Positions 17,935 through 26,206 of a DNA stretch of 64,000 bases are shown one piece after another. The notes beneath the pieces are model-generated. The model did no database searches and had not been told where the DNA came from. It was given only the letters and a program-made list of their open reading frames with translations. Source of the stretch: Corynebacterium sp. sy039 (GTDB taxonomy: Bacteria; Actinomycetota; Actinomycetes; Mycobacteriales; Mycobacteriaceae); contig NZ_CP042325.1 of assembly GCF_007904105.1 (NCBI RefSeq), forward strand, positions 372,001-436,000, in the 5' to 3' direction. The position numbers were made by a program, and so were the translations under genes. Every line of letters begins with the position of its first letter. The stretch's first letter is position 1.

Positions 17935-19464
17935 GTGGCACAGATTGAGCAGCCGAAAAACCAGCTAAAAAATCCACTAGATGTATGTGGTTATGATGAT
18001 AAAAACGAGCAAGCTCCACGAGAGGAATGCGGCGTTTTTGGTGTGTGGGCACCAGGTGAAGAAGTAGCAAAACTGGCGTATTTTGGTCTTTTTGCTTTGC
18101 AACACCGTGGGCAAGAAGCAGCAGGTATTGCTGTGGGCGACGGCGATCAAGTCGTTGTATATAAAGATCTAGGGTTGGTGTCTCAGATTTTCGATGAGCC
18201 AACTTTGGAATCTCTCAGCGGCGATGTTGCAGTAGGTCATACTCGTTATTCCACTGCTGGTGGTGTGACGTGGGAGAATTCTCAGCCTATGTTCCGAGTC
18301 GCTCCAGATGGTACTGATGTGGCGTTGTGCCATAATGGTAACCTTGTCAATCTTTTGGAATTGATGAATGAAGCTGAGGAAAAAAAATTAGTTTCCGCTG
18401 CTGAGTTTCCTTCTGATTCCGATGTTATGACGGCACTGCTTGCAGAGAAAATCACCACAGGGCGTACGTTGCTTGATTCTGCGAGGCAACTATTACCGCG
18501 GATTAAAGGTGCTTTTTGTTTGACTATCACTGATGGGCATACGCTGTATGCAGCGCGTGATCCTGAGGGAGTTCGACCACTATGCTTGGGTAGGCTTGAT
18601 CGTGGTTGGGTGGTTGCCTCGGAAACGTGTGCTTTGGATATTGTGGGTGCGTCTTTTGTTCGTGAGATTGAGCCGGGCGAACTCATTGCGATTGATGAAT
18701 CAGGTATTCATTCAGAGCGCTTTGCTCAACCACAGCGTAAGGGATGTGTTTTTGAGTATGTTTATCTGGCTCGACCAGATTCTGTGATTCGAGAGCGTAA
18801 TGTTAATTCCACCAGGCTTGAGATTGGTCGTCGATTAGCAAAAGAGTGGCCTGCTCAGGGCGATTTAGTTATTCCTGTGCCAGAGTCTGGTAATCCAGCA
18901 GCGGTGGGTTTTGCTCAAGAATCGGGTATTCCTTTTGGGCAAGGGTTGGTCAAAAATGCCTATGTGGGGCGTACTTTTATTCAGCCATCACAAACCTTGC
19001 GTCAATTGGGTATTCGCTTAAAACTCAATCCATTGCGTGAGGTGATCCAGGGGAAACGCCTTATTGTGGTTGATGATTCTATTGTGCGAGGCAATACACA
19101 ACGGGCATTGATTCGGATGTTGCGTGAGGCAGGGGCAGCGGAAGTTCATGTGCGTATTGCGTCGCCGCCAGTGAAGTGGCCTTGTTTCTATGGCATTGAT
19201 TTTGCTAGTCCGGGAGAACTCATTGCAAATGTGGTTACTGGGGACAATGAAACAGAGATGGTGGCGAGCGTATGTAGTGCGATTGGTGCTGATTCTTTAG
19301 GATATGTCTCCACAGAATCGATGGTGGAAGCAACGCAACAACCTCGTGAGGAATTATGTTGTGCGTGTTTTGACGGGGTGTATCCATTAGGTTTGCCTGA
19401 AGGAAATGCCAATGCTGAGTTGGTGTCGGCGTTGCAGCGGGGTAGCTGCGGGGGCGTCGAATAG
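17935..19464 (+). CDS. purF: Amidophosphoribosyltransferase
   Basis: 509 aa. First committed step of purine synthesis: glutamine plus PRPP to phosphoribosylamine. Cys32 in REECGVFGVW is the N-terminal nucleophile, so the first 31 residues are a propeptide removed on maturation. The C-terminal phosphoribosyltransferase domain has LIVVDDSIVRGNT, the PRPP loop. Cysteines in KGCVFEY, WPCFYGID and ELCCACFDG match the [4Fe-4S] ligand pattern of the Bacillus subtilis-type enzyme. GTG start, with TACGAT 7 nt upstream and no clear ribosome site. purM follows after 95 bp. Confidence 0.95.
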   Translation: MAQIEQPKNQLKNPLDVCGYDDKNEQAPREECGVFGVWAPGEEVAKLAYFGLFALQHRGQEAAGIAVGDGDQVVVYKDLGLVSQIFDEPTLESLSGDVAVGHTRYSTAGGVTWENSQPMFRVAPDGTDVALCHNGNLVNLLELMNEAEEKKLVSAAEFPSDSDVMTALLAEKITTGRTLLDSARQLLPRIKGAFCLTITDGHTLYAARDPEGVRPLCLGRLDRGWVVASETCALDIVGASFVREIEPGELIAIDESGIHSERFAQPQRKGCVFEYVYLARPDSVIRERNVNSTRLEIGRRLAKEWPAQGDLVIPVPESGNPAAVGFAQESGIPFGQGLVKNAYVGRTFIQPSQTLRQLGIRLKLNPLREVIQGKRLIVVDDSIVRGNTQRALIRMLREAGAAEVHVRIASPPVKWPCFYGIDFASPGELIANVVTGDNETEMVASVCSAIGADSLGYVSTESMVEATQQPREELCCACFDGVYPLGLPEGNANAELVSALQRGSCGGVE

Positions 19465-19559
19465 CAATCAATAATGCGATTGTGCATCTACATAAATACA
19501 TGAAAATAAGTTAAGTATTGACAAAACCTTGATAAACCTTGACAAGCGAGGAAGAGGAA

Positions 19560-20624
19560 ATGACTAAAGAAAAAGAACACGTTTCTTATGCTGCTGCTGG
19601 TGTAGATATTGAAGCTGGCGATCGTGCAGTTGAACTTTTTGCGCCACTAGCAAAGAAAGCGACCCGACCAGAAGTACGTGGGGGATTGGGCGGTTTTGCT
19701 GGATTATTTGCGCTTGGTAAGTATCGTGAGCCGTTACTTGCAGCAGGTTCTGATGGGGTGGGGACAAAACTTGCGGTAGCGCAAGCGATGGATAAACACG
19801 ACACTATCGGCATTGATCTTGTTGCTATGTGCGTTGATGATCTTGTGGTGTGTGGTGCAGAGCCGTTATTCCTCCAAGATTATATTGCTATCGGCAAGGT
19901 TGTGCCTGAGCACGTGGCTCAGATTGTTTCTGGAATTGCACAGGGCTGTATTCAAGCTGGTTGTGCGCTTTTAGGTGGGGAAACTGCAGAACATCCTGGT
20001 GTAATGAAACCAGGTGAATATGATGTCTCCGCTACTGCAGTGGGTGTGGTCGAGGCAGATGAGTTGCTTGGTCCAGATCGGGTACGTGCAGGTGATGTGG
20101 TCATTGCGATGGCATCGTCGGGATTGCATTCTAATGGTTATTCTTTGGCTCGGCATGTGCTCTTGGAGAAAGCAGGTCTGCCGCTCGAAGGGTACGTCGA
20201 GGAGCTAGACCGTACTCTTGGTGAAGAATTGCTAGAACCTACTCGTATTTATGCTAAAGATTGTTTAGCGCTTGCCGACGAATGTGATGTGCATACCTTC
20301 TGCCATGTCACAGGTGGTGGCTTAGTAGGTAACTTGGTGCGTGTGATTCCAGAGGGTCTGGTTGCAGAGCTCTCGCGGGGGACATGGACACCAGGACCGA
20401 TTTTCCGTTTTATTGAATCTGTTGGTCAGGTACCACAGGAAGAAATGGAAAAAACATTCAATATGGGGGTTGGCATGGTTGCTGTGGTGGCAGCCAAGGA
20501 TCGTGAGCGCGCTCTGGCTATGCTTACTGCTCGGCATATTGACTGCTGGGAGCTGGGCACTATTCGACACGCCAGACCAGAAGATACTGAATCTGTTATT
20601 TTGAGTGAGGATCACCCCGAGTAA
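19560..20624 (+). CDS. purM: AIR synthetase (phosphoribosylformylglycinamidine cyclo-ligase)
   Basis: 354 aa. Closes the imidazole ring of FGAM to give AIR, using ATP. Signature segments are SYAAAGVDIEAGDRAVE, GGFAGLF, GSDGVGTKLAVA, GGETAEHPG and the C-terminal HVTGGGLVGNL. I start at ATG 19560, which has GAGGAAGAGG just upstream; an in-frame TTG at 19539 would add seven residues. The leader carries three imperfect 10-11 bp repeats (TTGACAAAACC, TTGATAAACC, TTGACAAG). The next gene starts 13 bp after its stop, so they may be cotranscribed. Confidence 0.95.
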   Translation: MTKEKEHVSYAAAGVDIEAGDRAVELFAPLAKKATRPEVRGGLGGFAGLFALGKYREPLLAAGSDGVGTKLAVAQAMDKHDTIGIDLVAMCVDDLVVCGAEPLFLQDYIAIGKVVPEHVAQIVSGIAQGCIQAGCALLGGETAEHPGVMKPGEYDVSATAVGVVEADELLGPDRVRAGDVVIAMASSGLHSNGYSLARHVLLEKAGLPLEGYVEELDRTLGEELLEPTRIYAKDCLALADECDVHTFCHVTGGGLVGNLVRVIPEGLVAELSRGTWTPGPIFRFIESVGQVPQEEMEKTFNMGVGMVAVVAAKDRERALAMLTARHIDCWELGTIRHARPEDTESVILSEDHPE

Positions 20625-20637
20625 TCGGTGACCAGTT

Positions 20638-22011
20638 ATGTGTGCTTTTTATCGTCCGCGTTATCATGTCACTGCACCAACCGGCAGGCTTAATGATCCC
20701 AATGGAATGTTCGTAGATGGTGATACCCTGCATGCGTATTACCAAAAAGATCCTGCGTTTCCCTTTGCGCCTAAGCGTACTGGGTGGGGTCATGTGAGCA
20801 TGAATATGCGTACGCGCGCACAATGGATACATCATCCTGATGCGCTTTATCCCGATGCTGCCTATGACAGTAACGGTTGTTATTCCGGTGGTGCTATTCG
20901 TGATGAGTCTGGTGCCATTCGTCTGTTCTACACGGGCAATCTTTATCGCTACCAGGAGCAGCAGCGCATTCGTTTCACAAGTCAAAATAGTGTGTTAGTA
21001 CACGATGTTGCTGGCGCTCATGGGGGAATATATCGGCGTAATCCGGGTAATCCGCTTATCGATGGTCCGGCTTCTGGTTATACCGAGCACTATCGCGATC
21101 CTATGATTACGCGTGATCCTCATGGAGGTCATACGTATCGCATGGTTCTTGGTGCGCAGCGGGAAAATGAAACAGGTGGAATTGTTCTTTATCATTCTGA
21201 TGATTTAGACACATGGGATTTTGCTGGTGAATTGCACTTTGATCTCAGTAATGCCCAGCCGGGTACGTCGCCAGATATTATTCCGGGTGGATATATGTGG
21301 GAATGTCCGAATTTGGTGAGTATTCGTGATAGGCATGATGGCCAAATTTATGAGGTGCTCATTTTCTGCCCACAGGGGTTGGTGTCCCATACTGATAGCT
21401 GTGGTATGACGCATTATGCCAGCAGTGACCAATGTGGCTATGTCGTTGGGCACCTTCGGGGGAATCGTTTTGAGGTGCTACGTGGTTTCAGTGAGCTTGA
21501 TTATGGTCATCATTTCTATGCTCCTCAGGTGTGCTATGAGCAGCCAGAGCAGGACATAGCAGATTCGCTGATTATGCTTGGGTGGATGGGGTTGCCAGCC
21601 CATGATGATACTCCTTCAGTGGATGCTGAAGGTTGGGTTCATTCTTTGACATTGCCGCGGCGTCTTATTCTTGATCAAGGTGTGGTGCGTCAAGAATTAC
21701 TCATCCCCGACCTCCCTCAAGGGGCGGCAGATGGTGTTTTTCATTATCAGACACAGCTTAACGACGTTGCGCAAAGGATAGTTTTAGCTGATACTTCGGG
21801 TACTGCCCGGGTGAGTATTTCTTATGAGCCAGGGTTGTTAAGAGTCCATTATGCAGGGGATACTCGTTGTGTTACGTGTGAACCAGGGCAGTGTGAGGTG
21901 TTCGTCGATGGCGCTACTGTAGAAATTACTGCGATGTCTGGGCGCAGAGCTTTTTCTATTGCGGCTTTCCCAACGCCAGGGGAAACGTGGGTGGAACCAT
22001 ATAAATTATGA
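20638..22011 (+). CDS. scrB: GH32 sucrose-6-phosphate hydrolase / beta-fructofuranosidase
   Basis: 457 aa, cytosolic (no signal peptide). Glycoside hydrolase family 32 five-blade propeller with the three catalytic acids visible: nucleophile Asp20 in RLNDPNG, stabiliser Asp154 in YRDP, and acid/base Glu222 in WECPNL. A C-terminal beta-sandwich follows from about residue 350. With a sucrose-specific EIIBCA in the same window, the likely substrate is sucrose-6-phosphate. The gene starts 13 bp after purM, with GGTGA 6 nt before the ATG, an odd neighbour for a purine gene. A free invertase or fructan hydrolase role is the alternative. Confidence 0.85.
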   Translation: MCAFYRPRYHVTAPTGRLNDPNGMFVDGDTLHAYYQKDPAFPFAPKRTGWGHVSMNMRTRAQWIHHPDALYPDAAYDSNGCYSGGAIRDESGAIRLFYTGNLYRYQEQQRIRFTSQNSVLVHDVAGAHGGIYRRNPGNPLIDGPASGYTEHYRDPMITRDPHGGHTYRMVLGAQRENETGGIVLYHSDDLDTWDFAGELHFDLSNAQPGTSPDIIPGGYMWECPNLVSIRDRHDGQIYEVLIFCPQGLVSHTDSCGMTHYASSDQCGYVVGHLRGNRFEVLRGFSELDYGHHFYAPQVCYEQPEQDIADSLIMLGWMGLPAHDDTPSVDAEGWVHSLTLPRRLILDQGVVRQELLIPDLPQGAADGVFHYQTQLNDVAQRIVLADTSGTARVSISYEPGLLRVHYAGDTRCVTCEPGQCEVFVDGATVEITAMSGRRAFSIAAFPTPGETWVEPYKL

Positions 22012-22054
22012 GTGCATAAAACTAGCCCAAGATTCATACCTTAGCTACTGACGG

Positions 22055-22071
22055 TTTACTTAACATTTACT
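22055..22071 (+). promoter_or_regulatory. Direct repeat upstream of the alkaline phosphatase gene
   Basis: TTTACT occurs at 22055-22060 and 22066-22071, an 11-bp period, about 80 bp before the start codon. PhoP/PhoR-type regulators are known to bind direct repeats spaced by about one helical turn, so this is a candidate PhoR site; the consensus is not proven here. Confidence 0.35.
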
Positions 22072-22151
22072 CCCATGTTTTAGCCTTGCCGAGGAAAGTT
22101 ATTTCTCCACTAAGGGATACTGAAGTGGATGCCCTAAGAAAAGGTATGGAT

Positions 22152-23759
22152 ATGTCTAAGAAATTATTTGGTTCTCTTGCAATTCGCAGCGCGGTTGCTG
22201 TGACCAGTGTAAGTACACTTTTGGCGCTGGGTGCTTGTTCTACTGGTGCTGATACTGCAGCGGCAAAAAGCAAAGAAACAACCAAATCATCTTCATCTTC
22301 TGATTCTTCGGCTGACAAGAGCACAGGATCTGTGGGTAATACTGTTGATCGTGCAGCAAAAGGCACACTCAAGGAACATGGTGGTGCTCGTCGTTTAGAG
22401 GCAGATCAAAGTGAAGCTCTCAAAGAAGCTATCAGCGCTAGTGGTGCTAAGAATGTTATTTTGCTCATTGGTGATGGTATGGGCGACTCTGAGATCACTG
22501 CTGCTCGTAACGTTGCTGAAGGGGCTGGTGGCAGCTTTAAGGGACTAGATGCTTTGCCAGTGACTGGTCAGTACACTCACTACTCCTTGCACAAAGACGG
22601 TACTCCTGATTATGTTACCGATTCTGCTGCTTCTGGTACTGCTTGGTCTACCGGTACTAAGACCTACGACGGTGCTATCTCAGTTGATATTGATGGCAAT
22701 CCACACTCTACAATCCTGGAAATTGCTAAGGCCAATGGCAAAGCAACAGGTAACGTTTCTACTGCAGAGATTCAAGATGCAACTCCTGCTGTGCAGGCAG
22801 CACACGTGGCAAAGCGTAAGTGCTATGGTCCTGACGATGCTGAGAAGTGTGGCGACGATCTGCTAGAAAAGGGTGGACGTGGCTCAATCTCTGAGCAAAT
22901 TTTGGACACTCGTGCAGATGTGACCCTTGGTGGTGGACTCAAGAGCTTCAACCAGACTGCTAAGGCTGGTGAGTGGAAAGATAAGACTCTGCTTGATCAA
23001 GCAAAAGAGCGTGGTTACCAGGTTGTTAAGAACAAGGAAGAGCTAGACGCAATTTCTAAGGCAGATCAGGATGCGCCTGTTCTTGGTTTGTTCTCTGATG
23101 GAAATATGCCAGTTCGTTGGAAAGGTGAGCAGGCTACTAAAGAGGGATACCTTAAGCCAGCACAAGAGTGTGCAGAAAACGATGAGCGTACTGCTGATAT
23201 CCCACGCTTGGCAGATATGACGCAAAAAGCAATTGATCTTCTTAAAGACAAAGAAGAAGGCTTCTTCTTGCAGGTAGAAGGTGCATCGATTGATAAGCAG
23301 GACCATATGGCAAATCCATGTGGTCAGATTGGTGAGACTGCTGATCTTGATGAAGCGGTGCAAAAGGCACTTGAGTTCGCTAAGCAAGATGGGCAGACTT
23401 TGGTGGTTGTGACTGCTGACCATGCACATACCAGCCAGATTGTTGATGGTATGAGCCAGGAAGATATTGAGGAGATTGCTCAGGCTAAGAACATTAGCGT
23501 TGAAGAAGCTCGTGCAACTGTTTACCCAGGTTTGTCTAGTGTCTTGAAGACTAAAGACGGTGGGGAAATGACCATTGGTTATGCAACTTCTGAGAATGTT
23601 GATGTTGAAAATGAGGGTCATACTGGTACTCAGTTGCGTATTGCTGCTTTTGGTCCTAATGCGGCTAATGTTGCTGGTTTGACTGACCAGACTGATCTTT
23701 TCTTCACTATTGTTGAAGCGCTAGGTCTTGATGAGTCTAAGACTGCGTTGAAGAAGTAA
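22152..23759 (+). CDS. phoA: Alkaline phosphatase, secreted lipoprotein
   Basis: 535 aa. The N-terminus is a lipoprotein signal ending LALGAC, so Cys29 would be lipidated, followed by a Ser/Lys-rich linker to about residue 80. The catalytic domain is the PhoA type: metal ligand region IGDGMGDSE, phosphorylated Ser158 in [25 protein letters not shown], and TADHAHTSQ. It would release phosphate from monoesters at the cell surface. The ATG at 22152 has AAAGG 7 nt upstream; the ATG two codons earlier is too close to it. A candidate direct repeat for the PhoR regulator precedes it, and a strong terminator follows. Confidence 0.92.
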   Translation: MSKKLFGSLAIRSAVAVTSVSTLLALGACSTGADTAAAKSKETTKSSSSSDSSADKSTGSVGNTVDRAAKGTLKEHGGARRLEADQSEALKEAISASGAKNVILLIGDGMGDSEITAARNVAEGAGGSFKGLDALPVTGQYTHYSLHKDGTPDYVTDSAASGTAWSTGTKTYDGAISVDIDGNPHSTILEIAKANGKATGNVSTAEIQDATPAVQAAHVAKRKCYGPDDAEKCGDDLLEKGGRGSISEQILDTRADVTLGGGLKSFNQTAKAGEWKDKTLLDQAKERGYQVVKNKEELDAISKADQDAPVLGLFSDGNMPVRWKGEQATKEGYLKPAQECAENDERTADIPRLADMTQKAIDLLKDKEEGFFLQVEGASIDKQDHMANPCGQIGETADLDEAVQKALEFAKQDGQTLVVVTADHAHTSQIVDGMSQEDIEEIAQAKNISVEEARATVYPGLSSVLKTKDGGEMTIGYATSENVDVENEGHTGTQLRIAAFGPNAANVAGLTDQTDLFFTIVEALGLDESKTALKK

Positions 23760-23803
23760 GGAACTAAGCACTATGTAGTGGTGCTTGTTTATCCTGATAT
23801 AGA

Positions 23804-23838
23804 AATGTTCCAAGCGCGTCTTGGAACATTTTTCTTTA
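23804..23838 (+). terminator. Intrinsic terminator after the alkaline phosphatase gene
   Basis: AATGTTCCAAG and CTTGGAACATT form a perfect 11-bp stem with a 5-nt loop, followed by TTTTCTTT. A weaker hairpin (AAGCAC/GTGCTT) lies just before it. Confidence 0.85.
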
Positions 23839-23938
23839 CCCTAAAATAATCTTATTATTTTCTCAGGAATCTCTTGTGTAAACCTTATTTTTGGGTTATG
23901 CTGAATAGCGTTGTGTTCGAGTATCGAATGGAGAAAAA

Positions 23939-24262
23939 ATGAAGAAACTTGTTATGGTTGCAGCTTCTGCTGCAGTATGCCTCGCAGCTGCTACTCCTGT
24001 ACTTGCTACAGCTGTTGCTGAGAAGAATGCGCCTGCTGACAAAAAAGTCATCTCTGGAGTAACCATGTGGGAGCGCCACACCTTCAGTGGTTCTAGCACT
24101 GCTGTTAGTGCATTCCAAAAGTGGTTCGCTGGTGAAGAGTTCGTACAGCCAGAGATCGAAACCATGGATCTCACTGCACTTGCTTTGCCATGTGGCGAAA
24201 TTGCTTACGCTGGCGACATCGTTTACAAGGACAACAACGGCGAATTCCACGTGTACAAGTAG
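23939..24262 (+). CDS. Small secreted protein of unknown function (107 aa)
   Basis: Not recognised. It begins with a textbook Sec signal peptide (MKKLVMVAASAAVCLAAATP) with likely cleavage after ATA at residue 25, leaving about 82 residues. The mature part begins with a charged stretch, then MWERHTFSGSSTAVSAFQKW, a central acidic and hydrophobic region, a single Cys in LPCGEI, and ends in YKDNNGEFHVYK. No membrane anchor or cell-wall sorting signal. Ribosome site GGAG is 6 nt before the ATG, and strong terminators lie on both sides, so it is a single-gene unit. Good codon choice (many GCT, GGT, AAG) suggests real, possibly high expression. Confidence 0.75.
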   Translation: MKKLVMVAASAAVCLAAATPVLATAVAEKNAPADKKVISGVTMWERHTFSGSSTAVSAFQKWFAGEEFVQPEIETMDLTALALPCGEIAYAGDIVYKDNNGEFHVYK

Positions 24263-24280
24263 TGCACATAAAAGCACAAC

Positions 24281-24313
24281 AAAAGGAGGCTGGTCACTTG
24301 CCAGCCTCCTTTT
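24281..24313. terminator. Bidirectional terminator between the secreted protein and CoA-transferase genes
   Basis: AAAAGGAGGCTGG and CCAGCCTCCTTTT form a perfect 13-bp stem with a 7-nt loop. The A tract on one side and T tract on the other let it work for both convergent genes. Confidence 0.85.
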
Positions 24314-24336
24314 GCTATACGACGTCAAGCAGTGGA

Positions 24337-25809
24337 TTAACTATCGAGTTCAACAGTGTAGTCTGCGTCGGTAACCGCTGCGACATCGTCGAGAGTGACA
24401 TGAGGAGCTAATTCGCGCAGAATGAGCCCATGTTCCGCCACATCAAACACGCACAAGTTTGTGATGATTCTGCTGATTGCTTGTTTCGCGGTCAAAGGCA
24501 ATGAACATTCTTTGAGAATGCGTGACGATCCATCAACTGGTGAAACATGATCCATAATGGCGATTACCCGTCGTGCGCCTTTAACGAGATCCATTGCACC
24601 ACCCATGCCATTCATCTTCTTGCCAGGGATACCCCAGTTTGCGATATCGCCTTTTTGGGATACTTCCAACGCGCCAAGAATAGCCGCATCAAGATGACCG
24701 CCACGAATCATGGCAAAACTCTGCGAAGAACTAAAAGCAGAGCCACCAGGTAGGACGGTGATACATTCCTTGCCGGCATTGATGAGGTCAGGGTCTACAT
24801 CTTCTTCATAAGGATATGGGCCGGTTTTGAGAAGACCATTTTCTGATTGCAGCGTGATGTTAATGCCGGTTGGTAGGTAGTTTGATACAGCTGTGGGCAT
24901 ACCGATACCGAGGTTGACATATTCTCCGTCGTGAAGCTCTTGTGCGGCACGTTCAGCTATTTGTAGTCGTGACCAGCCCTTCTCTGGCTTTTGTGGGTCT
25001 TGTGGGCGTTCGTCGCCACCGGTGCTGCGTGGGCGAATTGTGCGCCGCTCGATTTCTTTGTTCGCTGCTTGTTCTGGAGTGAGGGGCAAAATGCGATTGA
25101 CGTAAATGCCTGGGACATCAATCTCATTCATGTCGAGTTCGCCGATTTCGACCATTTCTTCAACCTCAACAACGCAAATTTTTCCGCAAGTAGCTGCGTC
25201 GGCGTTGAAGTTACCAGCACTCTTGCGGAAAACCAGGTTGCCTTCTGGATCTGCTTTATATGCGCGAATCAAGGAGAAGTCAGTGGTAATTGCTTCTTCG
25301 AGAACGAATTTTTGTTTCTCTCCCTTAAAAGTAAACTCACGAGTTTCTAAGGGGTCAGATGCTTTGATGACTTTACCGTTGTCATGAAGAATCGGTAGAC
25401 CACCGTCGGATCGTGGGGTATCGACACCGGTTGCGGTATAGAAAGCTGGAATACCAGCACCGCCAGCGCGCATTTTCTCTGCTAGCGTGCCCTGGGGGAT
25501 AATGTCTACTTCAATTTCACCTGCGAAGAATTGGCGCTCAAATTCCTTATTGAATCCAATATATGATCCGGCAAACTTTGTGACACGGTGTTTGTCAAAA
25601 AGTCTTGCTAGGCCAAGGTGCTCATTATTGTTGATTTGAGTTCCAGGATTATTGGAATAGATAACAAGGTCTTTTGTTCCTTTATCTACAATTCCTTCGA
25701 TGAGCTGCAGTGGATTACCACAGATACCGAAACCGCCGACAGCAATGCTCATGCCGTCTTCAAGTCCCTCAAGTGCTTCTTCGCGTGTTTTAACAATTTT
25801 GTGTGACAT
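24337..25809 (-). CDS. Fused 3-oxoacid CoA-transferase (subunits A and B in one chain)
   Basis: 490 aa. Residues about 1-245 are subunit A (IAVGGFGICGNP near the N-terminus, then the EIERRT end typical of ScoA), a polar linker about 250-278 follows, and about 280-490 is subunit B with catalytic Glu323 in QSENGLL and GIGMPTAV before it. Family I enzymes move CoA between succinyl-CoA and acetoacetate or other 3-oxoacids. Bacteria usually encode the two halves as separate adjacent genes; this single chain resembles the mitochondrial arrangement. Start is ATG 25809 with AAGGGAG upstream; a longer frame lacks a ribosome site. Divergent from fadE and close to fadN and fadA, which suggests use of keto or short-chain acids. 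Pimeloyl or 3-oxoadipate specificity cannot be excluded. Confidence 0.88.
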   Translation of the reverse strand: MSHKIVKTREEALEGLEDGMSIAVGGFGICGNPLQLIEGIVDKGTKDLVIYSNNPGTQINNNEHLGLARLFDKHRVTKFAGSYIGFNKEFERQFFAGEIEVDIIPQGTLAEKMRAGGAGIPAFYTATGVDTPRSDGGLPILHDNGKVIKASDPLETREFTFKGEKQKFVLEEAITTDFSLIRAYKADPEGNLVFRKSAGNFNADAATCGKICVVEVEEMVEIGELDMNEIDVPGIYVNRILPLTPEQAANKEIERRTIRPRSTGGDERPQDPQKPEKGWSRLQIAERAAQELHDGEYVNLGIGMPTAVSNYLPTGINITLQSENGLLKTGPYPYEEDVDPDLINAGKECITVLPGGSAFSSSQSFAMIRGGHLDAAILGALEVSQKGDIANWGIPGKKMNGMGGAMDLVKGARRVIAIMDHVSPVDGSSRILKECSLPLTAKQAISRIITNLCVFDVAEHGLILRELAPHVTLDDVAAVTDADYTVELDS

Positions 25810-26206
25810 GAATTCTCCCTTACATATAAGCGGCTGGCCTGGATACGGCTGGATAATAGGAGTGCAGTATATGGCCAAGCGTTTTATATGACTTGTATAT
25901 GTCATTGCGCATATTGAGACTGGTGACTATTTGCACCATATTTGTTACCCTAATCACTCTCCATAGTGATGTCAAGCACAAAAATGGCATTACTTGTTGG
26001 AGAACCCAACTTTTATAAAAGGGTAACTTCCTATTTGGGTGGGGAAGGGGGTGCTGTGCAGCCTTTTTGTGTGCAAGGGTAACTTCTGGGAGTTGTATAA
26101 CTTTTTGCATTATTTTTTATTTTAACTCACGCCTTGACAGTAAGTGAGATGTGTGTCACTATCTTGGAAGATATTTTTCTCGTATGCTGGGACGAAGGGA
26201 TAGGAA
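25810..26206. promoter_or_regulatory. Divergent regulatory region between CoA-transferase and fadE
   Basis: About 400 bp without a gene. It holds a palindrome ATGAC-N8-GTCAT (25888-25905) toward the CoA-transferase; AAGGGTAACTTC twice (26019-26030 and 26075-26086), with GTTACCC inverted at 25944-25950; and, before fadE, TTGACA (26134-26139) followed by the palindrome AGTGA-N8-TCACT (26143-26160) and TATCTT. These look like binding sites for one or more regulators of the two divergent units. No regulator gene lies next to it. Confidence 0.5.

Noticed and set aside
24337..25905. Longer CoA-transferase reading from 25905
   Set aside because: The extra 32 codons lack a ribosome site and homology, whereas ATG 25809 follows AAGGGAG.
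26143..26160. GlxR (CRP-type) binding site before fadE
   Set aside because: The GTGA...TCAC half-sites are separated by 8 bp, while the GlxR consensus TGTGA-N6-TCACA needs 6; kept only as an unassigned palindrome.
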